Source: Clostridia bacterium
GTDB taxonomy: Bacteria; Bacillota_A; Clostridia; UBA1212; UBA1255
Assembly (NCBI GenBank): GCA_017522515.1
Contig: JAFWZH010000179.1
Span: 1-5,076, forward strand
Direction: 5' to 3'
Length of the DNA: 5,076 bases
In this document: positions 1-4,261 of the stretch, in pieces
Layout of the letters: the number at the start of each line of letters is the position of its first letter
Numbering within the stretch: the first letter of the stretch is position 1
Translations under genes and position numbers: made by a program
The notes under the pieces: generated by a model
What the model saw: the letters and a program-made list of their open reading frames with translations, nothing else
Database searches by the model: none
Told to the model about the DNA's origin: nothing

Positions 1-46
1 CAAGTGTGCCGGTGGGAAGCAGAAGGGAGTAGCCGTCTTTTTGCAT
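1..46 (-). CDS. N-terminus of an unidentified protein (runs off the left edge)
   Basis: An ATG at 46 on the minus strand opens a frame reading MQKDGYSLLLPTGTL that is still open at the window edge. Only 15 residues are visible, so no family can be named. The support is contextual: the frame starts 57 bp downstream of the large serine recombinase stop, in the same orientation, and a Bacteroidota-type promoter (see 69-100) is placed to start transcription about 16 nt before this ATG. If real, it is the next gene of the same element or the first host gene beyond the element end. The plus-strand frame here stops after 15 codons and is less attractive. Confidence is low because of the short visible length. 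Confidence 0.35.
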   Translation of the reverse strand, partial: MQKDGYSLLLPTGTL

Positions 47-68
47 AGTCTTTGAATTTTATTGACAG

Positions 69-100
69 CAAAAATAAACATTTATTTTTTACCCCTCAAC
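69..100 (-). promoter_or_regulatory. Candidate Bacteroidota promoter for the left-edge gene
   Basis: On the minus strand TATTTTTG (69-76) matches the Bacteroidota -7 consensus TAnnTTTG exactly. GTTG (97-100), exactly 20 nt upstream, matches three of four bases of the -33 box TTTG. The predicted start near 62 would leave a leader of about 16 nt before the ATG at 46. Both boxes are embedded in inverted repeats (70-89 and 95-113), so a protein or recombinase bound there could affect this promoter. Confidence 0.5.
70..89. repeat. Perfect 9-bp inverted repeat with a 2-bp centre
   Basis: AAAAATAAA (70-78) and TTTATTTTT (81-89) are perfect reverse complements around the dinucleotide CA (79-80). It lies 14 bp beyond the stop codon of the large serine recombinase and covers the -7 box of the left-edge promoter. 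Serine recombinases cut at a central dinucleotide flanked by inverted half-sites, so a crossover site is conceivable. The arms are pure A/T, however, and could be symmetric by composition. Confidence 0.4.
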
Positions 101-113
101 TTTTTACGTTGAG
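95..113. repeat. Inverted repeat CTCAAC-N7-GTTGAG at the recombinase 3' end
   Basis: CTCAAC (95-100) pairs with GTTGAG (108-113). The large recombinase stop codon (minus-strand TAA, 104-106) lies in the 7-nt loop. Neither strand has a run of T directly after the stem, so it is a poor intrinsic terminator. The left arm contains the GTTG used as the -33 box of the downstream promoter. It may be a weak mRNA end, an operator, or part of an attachment site. Confidence 0.4.
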
Positions 114-1684
114 CCAAAACAAGCGCATAATCTTGAACACTTCGTTCTCGTTTTCTTGTTGGCTTTGCCTTCAATTTCTCGCCATGGCAAAGTGCAAGCA
201 AGCTCGCCTTTGCTCATTTGGCTTAACGAAATTGTTCGATAATTGCCATTTTCCTTATCGAGCAAAATTCCATTTGGAAACACTAATTTCTGCAATTCTT
301 GCCTACTCTCGAAATCGCCATCAATCCACAAATTGCCTAATTGACAACACATTAGCACTGCTTTATCGACAAATTTTTCCATGTTCGATAAATTTTGGCT
401 TGCACTTTCAAGACTTCGCTCAATTTCTGCCAATTCAGTGTTCAAATGCCTTACAGAAGCGTTGTAAATATCCTCGCTTATCTCATCAAGTCCAAAGCGT
501 ATTTTGTGTTTATCAATCTTCTGTTTACACTCTGTACGGCGTTTAAGCAAGGTACGGCGTTCCTCATCTTTCATATCGTTATGCTCCCTAAATACTTTAC
601 GGAACACGTCAGAAAGCGCAGAAACCCACTCCTGAGGAATTTTATAACTGTTGAGCAGTGCAACATACTCTGCATGAATTTTCTCTGCGCTATTGTTGTT
701 TTTACAACCTTTGGTGTTGCATTTATAGTAGTTCTTACCCCTTGCCTTTACGGTGTACCCTGTTAGATAACCACCACACTCGGAACAGATGATATGGCGT
801 TTCAATGGAAAATCATCGGTAATCTTCTTATGCTCATACCCTGCATTGGAAATACCATTTACCTTGTTGAATATAACTTCATCAATCAATGCCTCGTGCT
901 TGCCTTTCACAATCTCGTTCCCCAAAAGGTTGTGCCTCATATACCCCGCGTAGAATACATTTTGAAATATCTTGTTTAGGTGCTTGCGGTCAACATTAAG
1001 ACCCATCGCCTTTAACCTCTCACAAATGGCAATGTCGCTCATTCCCTCTGTTGCTTTCCATATAAAGGCATTACGCAGTTTCTTGCCATCTTCATTCACT
1101 GTTATTATATGCTCACGACCAACCTTTTTGCGGTCATATCCCAATGGAACATTATTGAACCAATAACCTCTTTTAAGGCACTCTGTCATACCCATAACAC
1201 TCTTGTCCCTACGCAAATCATTCTCGAATTGGTTGAACAGAAACAAGATGTTCTCCATAAATGTACCTGCTGCACTGTCGGGGTCTGTTACTTGTGTTGC
1301 TGATATAACATATATGCCCTTTGTCTTTAGATATGCCTTTGTCATAATCGCTTCGGTACCAGCACGAGAAAAACGGTCAAAGGAGTAGACAAGGATAATG
1401 TTTATCTCCTTGTCCTTTGCCACCTCTGCAATCATTTTACGGTACATTTCGCCCTCGTTCTTTGCACTCTCGTGCGTTCCACCAAACTCCTTTTTGATTG
1501 TGATACCTCTCTGTTCTGCATACTCCAAACAAATCTTTCGTTGGTTCTCCAAACTGCAATTATTTTCCTCTTGCTCCTTTGTACTCACTCGTGTCCACAA
1601 TGCGGCTACCTTTCTATCCAACTTGCTGTACTCAACAACAGTCTTTGCTCCTTTAACTTTCTTCTTTTTCTTTACCTCAATCAT
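104..1684 (-). CDS. Large serine recombinase (integrase type)
   Basis: A 526-residue site-specific DNA recombinase that would cut and rejoin DNA through a covalent phosphoserine. The catalytic domain spans about 26-170, with TRVST giving nucleophile Ser34 and Arg32, and SFDRFSRAG giving Asp103, Arg104 and Arg108. A recombinase domain follows at about 175-285 (VPLGYDRKK). A zinc ribbon uses Cys300, Cys303, Cys322 and Cys327, and a charged coiled-coil-like stretch at about 370-435 (KRRTECKQKIDKHK, LNTELAEIERSLES) suits the subunit-contact module of large serine integrases. Length and domain order are those of a complete enzyme. The next in-frame Met (79) would remove Ser34, so the first ATG is kept. 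It is preceded by GAGGT and overlaps the stop of the 46-residue gene upstream (ATGA), implying coupled translation. It probably moves the element in and out of the chromosome, but an invertase role is possible. Confidence 0.93.
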   Translation of the reverse strand: MIEVKKKKKVKGAKTVVEYSKLDRKVAALWTRVSTKEQEENNCSLENQRKICLEYAEQRGITIKKEFGGTHESAKNEGEMYRKMIAEVAKDKEINIILVYSFDRFSRAGTEAIMTKAYLKTKGIYVISATQVTDPDSAAGTFMENILFLFNQFENDLRRDKSVMGMTECLKRGYWFNNVPLGYDRKKVGREHIITVNEDGKKLRNAFIWKATEGMSDIAICERLKAMGLNVDRKHLNKIFQNVFYAGYMRHNLLGNEIVKGKHEALIDEVIFNKVNGISNAGYEHKKITDDFPLKRHIICSECGGYLTGYTVKARGKNYYKCNTKGCKNNNSAEKIHAEYVALLNSYKIPQEWVSALSDVFRKVFREHNDMKDEERRTLLKRRTECKQKIDKHKIRFGLDEISEDIYNASVRHLNTELAEIERSLESASQNLSNMEKFVDKAVLMCCQLGNLWIDGDFESRQELQKLVFPNGILLDKENGNYRTISLSQMSKGELACTLPWREIEGKANKKTRTKCSRLCACFGST

Positions 1685-1821
1685 ACCTCTATGCTTTTAT
1701 TATAAATTATTGTTCCAAGAGTATACATAAATTCCAATACCCTCTGTTGGCTCTCGCCATCTTTCACTCCTAATCTGTTTAATATGTTTTCATAATGTTT
1801 CAGTTCCTCTTCGTTAAACAT
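1681..1821 (-). CDS. Small acidic protein translationally coupled to the large recombinase
   Basis: A 46-codon frame begins MFNEEELKHYENILNRLG and ends GTIIYNKSIEV. Its TGA overlaps the recombinase ATG in an ATGA junction, the strongest evidence that it is a real gene of the same operon. The sequence alternates charged and hydrophobic residues and looks like two short amphipathic helices (about 3-18 and 23-41). There is no signal peptide, membrane segment or cysteine. I do not recognise a family. Possible roles are an accessory or directionality factor for the recombinase, or a leader peptide whose translation controls recombinase expression. It starts 38 bp after the possible 29-residue peptide. 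The region directly upstream of its ATG is A/T-rich without a clear Shine-Dalgarno sequence, as is normal in Bacteroidota. Confidence 0.6.
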   Translation of the reverse strand: MFNEEELKHYENILNRLGVKDGESQQRVLEFMYTLGTIIYNKSIEV

Positions 1822-1841
1822 TAAAATTCAAAATTTTCCTT

Positions 1842-1859
1842 GCCACAACACTCTGTGGC
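1842..1859. repeat. GC-rich hairpin GCCACA-N6-TGTGGC
   Basis: GCCACA (1842-1847) and TGTGGC (1854-1859) form a 6-bp stem with a 6-nt loop. On the plus strand TTATTTTTT follows, as in an intrinsic terminator, but no plus-strand gene lies upstream. On the minus strand, the sense of the surrounding genes, the hairpin falls between the 29-residue and 46-residue frames, 21 nt before the latter's ATG. There it could modulate ribosome access or mRNA stability. It could also stop antisense transcripts coming through the recombinase gene. Confidence 0.45.
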
Positions 1860-1949
1860 TTATTTTTTGGTTTTTACCCACTGAACTGTAATAAAAAATC
1901 TTACAACAAGGAAGATTAAAAACCTAATTACAACCTTTCGGTATGCCAT
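1860..1949 (-). CDS. Possible 29-residue hydrophobic peptide
   Basis: An ATG at 1949 opens MAYRKVVIRFLIFLVVRFF and ends in QWVKTKK. The residues make a basic N-terminus, a hydrophobic core at about 7-24 interrupted by two arginines, and a basic tail. This resembles small membrane-associated peptides, but no family is recognised. It starts 42 bp after the small recombinase stop and ends 38 bp before the 46-residue gene, all on the minus strand, so it fits a polycistronic unit. AGTAGGTAA directly precedes the ATG and could be a weak ribosome site. Hydrophobic short frames also arise by chance in A/T-rich DNA, so confidence is low. The interval between the two recombinase genes holds nothing else recognisable apart from the 46-residue gene and the hairpin. 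Confidence 0.3.
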   Translation of the reverse strand: MAYRKVVIRFLIFLVVRFFITVQWVKTKK

Positions 1950-1991
1950 TTACCTACTTGCCTTATACAGTGGGCTTGCTCAAATTTTACC

Positions 1992-2615
1992 TCATACGCT
2001 TACACACTCCTTACATTTTCTTATAGTATTTACACTCACATTAGTTATCTTGCTGATGTTACGGAGGCTAATGCCCTTTTTCAGCAACTTAAAAACTTCG
2101 CTGTACTCCTCACGCATTGCCTCTTCGCTCTTGCGATACCCTTGCTTTCTACCCACCTTGCCACCATTGTTACGATAGTTGGCATAACCACTCGCTACAC
2201 GCTCACGAATGGTCTTGCGCTCCATTCTTGCCACCTCTGCGAGTATTGTAATAAGAAATTGGCTCATTGGGTTTACCTTGCCCTCTGCTGTCAGTGTTTC
2301 GATGTTATAGTTCTGTATATACAGCGAAATACCCTTGCTGTTCAGCATTTCGATAACCTCAAGCACTTGCAAGGTATCACGCCCCAAACGAGAGAGTTCA
2401 GTAACAAGCACCTTGTCAATGGCATTTGCCTCTACATAAGCGACCATGTTAAGCAATTCTGTACGCTCTGCGTTTGCCTTTGCACCCGAAATTTTCTCTG
2501 CAAACACAGCCTCAACGCTCCAACCCTTACTATTGGCAAGTGTTGTCAATTCGTTTACTTGTCTGTCGTACTCTTGTATGTTTGTCGAAACTCTTGCAAA
2601 AATTATTGTTTTCAT
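1992..2615 (-). CDS. Small serine recombinase (resolvase/invertase family)
   Basis: A 207-residue resolvase/invertase-type DNA recombinase, full length for the family (about 180-210). The catalytic domain opens with FARVST, giving nucleophile Ser10 and Arg8. ELSRLGRD (73-80) supplies the paired arginines Arg76 and Arg79, with Ser75 where classical resolvases carry Asp. The long helix around 125-145 (LAEVARMERKTIRERV) is the dimer and DNA-arm helix. GGKVGRKQG (151-159) leads into a C-terminal helix-turn-helix (about 183-203, ISLRNISKITNVSVNTIRK) that reads the recombination site. Ser10 lies so close to the first Met that the start is essentially fixed. A strong divergent promoter lies upstream at 2658-2689. 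Acting near its own gene, it may resolve cointegrates or invert a promoter. It resembles Mpi-type invertases known in Bacteroides. Which DNA it acts on cannot be seen. Confidence 0.92.
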   Translation of the reverse strand: MKTIIFARVSTNIQEYDRQVNELTTLANSKGWSVEAVFAEKISGAKANAERTELLNMVAYVEANAIDKVLVTELSRLGRDTLQVLEVIEMLNSKGISLYIQNYNIETLTAEGKVNPMSQFLITILAEVARMERKTIRERVASGYANYRNNGGKVGRKQGYRKSEEAMREEYSEVFKLLKKGISLRNISKITNVSVNTIRKCKECVSV

Positions 2616-2625
2616 ATTCTTATTA

Positions 2626-2665
2626 TATATTTGTTTTATAAATCAATTATTACAATGCAAATATA
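2626..2665. repeat. Inverted repeat TATATTTG-N24-CAAATATA in the recombinase leader
   Basis: TATATTTG (2626-2633) and CAAATATA (2658-2665) are perfect 8-bp inverted copies. The right arm is also the -7 box of the small recombinase promoter read on the minus strand. The pair spans the transcription start and the 5' leader, where resolvases commonly have their crossover site and autorepress. The left arm also fits a plus-strand -7 box but has no TTTG at the required distance, so I do not call a promoter there. Confidence 0.4.
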
Positions 2666-2689
2666 CATTTAAGAAAATTAAGAAACAAA
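2658..2689 (-). promoter_or_regulatory. Promoter of the small serine recombinase
   Basis: Read on the minus strand, TTTG (2686-2689), exactly 20 nt, then TATATTTG (2658-2665). This is a full match to the Bacteroidota sigma-ABfr pattern TTTG-N19-21-TAnnTTTG. Transcription should begin near 2651, giving a leader of about 36 nt before the ATG at 2615. It probably also drives the downstream small frames and the large recombinase, because no stronger promoter is visible between them. Confidence 0.75.
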
Positions 2690-2698
2690 TTTTAATTA

Positions 2699-2709
2699 GC
2701 GAAAATCGC
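2699..2709. promoter_or_regulatory. Candidate operator GCGA-N3-TCGC between divergent promoters
   Basis: GCGA (2699-2702) and TCGC (2706-2709) are perfect inverted arms around AAA, standing out as GC-rich in an A/T-rich interval. The site lies between the two -33 boxes (minus-strand 2686-2689 and plus-strand 2716-2719), where a dimeric repressor could affect both promoters. The Xre protein encoded just downstream is the natural candidate to bind it. This is inferred from position only. Confidence 0.45.
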
Positions 2710-2715
2710 AAATAT

Positions 2716-2747
2716 TTTGAAATATATTGTTATTTATGATAATTTTA
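2716..2747 (+). promoter_or_regulatory. Promoter of the Xre regulator gene
   Basis: TTTG (2716-2719), exactly 20 nt, then TAATTTTA (2740-2747), which matches the Bacteroidota -7 consensus TAnnTTTG at all but its last base. Transcription would begin near 2754, about 22 nt before the ATG at 2776. The promoter diverges from the small recombinase promoter with only 26 bp between the two -33 boxes. Confidence 0.65.
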
Positions 2748-2775
2748 GTATATTAGCACCCAAAATAGGATAGAC

Positions 2776-3060
2776 ATGGAAAAGATATTGGCAGAAAATG
2801 TAAAACGCCTTTGCAAGCAACAAGGCAAGCAACTTAAAGACCTTGCAAGCGACATGAATATTGACGCTTCAAGTCTAACGAGAGCAATGTATGGTAACGC
2901 TCGTTTAGACACCATTGAAAAGATGGCTGTTGCTCTTGGAGTCAGTGTAAAGAGTCTTTTTGAACCTATGGGCGATGAGGCTGTAGAGGGATTTATTAAG
3001 ATAAAAGGAAAGATATATCAATTTAATAGTAGGAGCGAATTAGAGAACCTACTTAAATAG
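2776..3060 (+). CDS. Xre-family helix-turn-helix regulator
   Basis: A 94-residue cytoplasmic DNA-binding protein. Residues about 6-63 form the five-helix Xre/Cro fold. QLKDLASDM (19-27) is the positioning helix, DASSLTRAMYG (30-40) is the recognition helix, and RLDTIEKMAVALGVSVKSLFE (43-63) carries the conserved closing helices. The tail, VEGFIKIKGKIYQF then SRSELENLL (70-93), is a short beta-hairpin-plus-helix extension I associate with Bacteroidota regulators. The start is preceded directly by ATAGAC and by a well-placed promoter. It is transcribed divergently from the small recombinase and precedes the nuclease genes. By analogy with element repressors and restriction-module controllers it probably represses its own promoter and perhaps the recombinase promoter. 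Its GC content (26 of 60 bases in 2821-2880) resembles the recombinases more than the AT-rich genes downstream. Confidence 0.9.
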   Translation: MEKILAENVKRLCKQQGKQLKDLASDMNIDASSLTRAMYGNARLDTIEKMAVALGVSVKSLFEPMGDEAVEGFIKIKGKIYQFNSRSELENLLK

Positions 3061-3069
3061 TTAATAAAA

Positions 3070-3108
3070 TTGATAATTTGCTTTATCAAAATTAGCAACT
3101 TTGCTAAT
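3070..3108. promoter_or_regulatory. Two tandem inverted repeats in the Xre/Mrr_N intergenic gap
   Basis: TTGATAA (3070-3076) pairs with TTATCAA (3083-3089) across a 6-nt loop. Immediately after, ATTAGCAA (3091-3098) pairs with TTGCTAAT (3101-3108) around CT. The loop of the first and the centre of the second both contain TTTGCT (3077-3082 and 3100-3105). No T-run follows, so these are not convincing terminators. CAACTTTG (3096-3103) matches the -7 box at seven of eight bases but lacks a TTTG at the correct distance. They are best read as operators or as hairpins that separate expression of the regulator from the nuclease genes. Confidence 0.5.
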
Positions 3109-3126
3109 AAACATGAATAATGTTAT

Positions 3127-3135
3127 AAAATAGAC
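3127..3135 (+). promoter_or_regulatory. Conserved leader element AAAATAGAC before the Mrr_N gene
   Basis: AAAATAGAC ends 2 nt before the ATG at 3138. The identical nine bases lie 2 nt before the HNH gene, and AAAATAG followed by ATAGAC abuts the Xre start. It is not complementary to the 16S tail, so it is a possible non-Shine-Dalgarno translation-initiation element or a relic of gene-by-gene duplication of leaders. Confidence 0.45.
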
Positions 3136-3137
3136 TT

Positions 3138-3434
3138 ATGATACCAGAAGTTAAGGAGTGTATGTTTCCTCTTTTGCAATATATGAGTGATAAAGAAATT
3201 CATTCAGCAGAGGAATGCAGAGAATATATTTCAAGGTTTTTTTATTTATCTAACGAAGAGAAAGCAATATTAAAATTAACAGATAGAGTAGGCTGGGCAA
3301 AACATCGTTTAAGAATAATAGGAATGCTTGAAACTGTATCTCGTGGCAACTATAGAATTACAGAAGATGGTTTGAAGTTCTTGCAAACAACACCACCTAC
3401 AGCAGAAAAACCTTTTAAGAAATATGGATATTGA
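3138..3434 (+). CDS. Stand-alone Mrr N-terminal-type winged-helix protein
   Basis: A 98-residue protein whose whole length resembles the N-terminal winged-helix domain of Mrr-type restriction enzymes. It has an opening helix (CMFPLLQYMSD, 8-18), a helix pair (SAEECREYISRFFYLSNEEK, 23-42), the signature DRVGWAKHRLRIIGMLE (49-65), then the wing and closing helix (GNYRITEDGLKFLQ, 70-83). In Mrr proteins this module contacts DNA and is fused to a PD-(D/E)XK nuclease domain. Here the frame ends after a short proline- and lysine-rich tail, and no nuclease remnant follows. It is therefore a natural single-domain version or a separated subunit. The HNH nuclease gene follows after 83 bp in the same orientation, so it may supply DNA recognition for that enzyme. 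Composition is markedly AT-rich (18 G/C in 3181-3240). An alternative is a simple winged-helix regulator. Confidence 0.72.
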   Translation: MIPEVKECMFPLLQYMSDKEIHSAEECREYISRFFYLSNEEKAILKLTDRVGWAKHRLRIIGMLETVSRGNYRITEDGLKFLQTTPPTAEKPFKKYGY

Positions 3435-3506
3435 TATATTAAACAATATGATTGAATTGATTTTTTTGCTAAATTGCAAGCATTGAATTTATTTACAGCA
3501 ATAATC

Positions 3507-3515
3507 AAAATAGAC
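3507..3515 (+). promoter_or_regulatory. Conserved leader element AAAATAGAC before the HNH gene
   Basis: An exact copy of the nine bases at 3127-3135, with the same 2-nt spacing to the ATG (3518). Further upstream TTTGCTAA (3465-3472) also repeats the octamer at 3100-3107. The two intergenic gaps therefore share two elements in the same order and probably a common expression mechanism. Confidence 0.45.
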
Positions 3516-3517
3516 AG

Positions 3518-4258
3518 ATGAAAGAAAAAATTGTTATAGGAGATTTCTCATCTTGGTCAGTCATTACAGAAAATGTCGTAATCAAACATTGTGATAGGTC
3601 TGTGTTCGAACATCATGGTTCTGCTTTGGATACAAGAATTAGAGCATTTTGGAATGCAGATAAATTGTCTTATCCTCAAAGATTAAATCTTATAATAAGA
3701 TACGACAATATAGATTATAGCGCATTTATTGAATATGATGTAAACGATAGAACTCGTATCTTTTGGGAAACAGCACTTAAACAACTCTTCGATAAACAAC
3801 CACATTCAGTTGGAAACTATCCAGATTTAAGATTTGAACGAATAGGGATAAACAAGTATGAAGCAACTTTCATTAACCCTAGAACAATTGAGTTTGAAGA
3901 GCAAAACAATTTAGAATCTTATATAGATGTTGCCACTTCTGCTGTAGAGGGTAAAAGGGTTGAAGTCTATACTACCAAATATGAACGAAATTCACAAAAT
4001 AGAAAACAAGCAATAAAAATACATGGAACAAAATGTATGGTATGCGGTTTTGATTTCGAGAAAACATATGGCGACTTGGGTAAGGATTTTATAGAAGTAC
4101 ATCACACGAAACCATTGTTTAGTCTTGAAGAAGAGGTGAAAATTAACCCTAGAACTGATTTGGTTTGTGTTTGTTCTAATTGTCATAGAATGATACATCG
4201 AAAAAGAGACAGCATTATTAGTATTGATGAATTAAAAAAGATAATAAATAAGCAATAG
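3518..4258 (+). CDS. HNH endonuclease with unrecognised N-terminal domain
   Basis: A 246-residue predicted metal-dependent DNA endonuclease. The C-terminal HNH domain is clear. RNSQNRKQAIKIHG (157-170) leads to the first zinc knuckle C173-x2-C176 and GFDF. FIEVHH (191-196) carries the catalytic histidine pair, TDLVCVCSNCH (213-223) holds the second knuckle Cys219 and Cys222 and His223, and MIHR (225-228) ends the motif. This arrangement is typical of McrA-like and other restriction-associated HNH proteins. All key residues are present, so the enzyme should be active. The first 125 residues are not recognised. They look like a beta-rich module (LNLIIRYDNIDYSAFIEYD, 56-74, then TRIFWETALKQLF, 79-91) and may read the DNA target. 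The gene sits between a winged-helix protein and a gene 3 bp downstream. No methyltransferase is visible, which would fit attack on modified or foreign DNA. Confidence 0.9.
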   Translation: MKEKIVIGDFSSWSVITENVVIKHCDRSVFEHHGSALDTRIRAFWNADKLSYPQRLNLIIRYDNIDYSAFIEYDVNDRTRIFWETALKQLFDKQPHSVGNYPDLRFERIGINKYEATFINPRTIEFEEQNNLESYIDVATSAVEGKRVEVYTTKYERNSQNRKQAIKIHGTKCMVCGFDFEKTYGDLGKDFIEVHHTKPLFSLEEEVKINPRTDLVCVCSNCHRMIHRKRDSIISIDELKKIINKQ

Positions 4259-4261
4259 CAT

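Noticed and set aside
1..48. Plus-strand tail of 15 codons ending at TAG
   Set aside because: It is short, without recognisable residues, and points into a convergent recombinase with no terminator between. The minus-strand frame with a promoter is more plausible.
52..546. Plus-strand open frame of 164 codons
   Set aside because: It lies antisense to the C-terminal coding part of the large serine recombinase, which has complete domains. The translated residues show no domain.
1398..1730. Plus-strand hydrophobic frame resembling a membrane protein
   Set aside because: It is the complement of the recombinase catalytic region and lysine-rich N-terminus. Runs of Phe and Leu are an artefact of reading Lys and Glu codons backwards.
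1842..1870. Plus-strand intrinsic terminator (hairpin then T-run)
   Set aside because: The shape fits, but no plus-strand gene lies upstream for it to terminate, so it is listed only as a hairpin.
2626..2633. Plus-strand -7 box TATATTTG as a second promoter toward the Xre gene
   Set aside because: No TTTG is present 19-21 nt upstream. A promoter with both boxes at 2716-2747 explains Xre expression better.
2142..2672. Plus-strand open frame of 176 codons
   Set aside because: It is antisense to the small serine recombinase. The Cys/His-rich translation looks random and ends across the divergent promoter region.
3070..3108. CRISPR-like or short tandem repeat array
   Set aside because: There are only two unrelated hairpins, with no repeated unit and spacer pattern.
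3992..4198. Minus-strand frame opposite the HNH motif
   Set aside because: The plus-strand HNH residues are intact and conserved in pattern, so the minus frame is a shadow.
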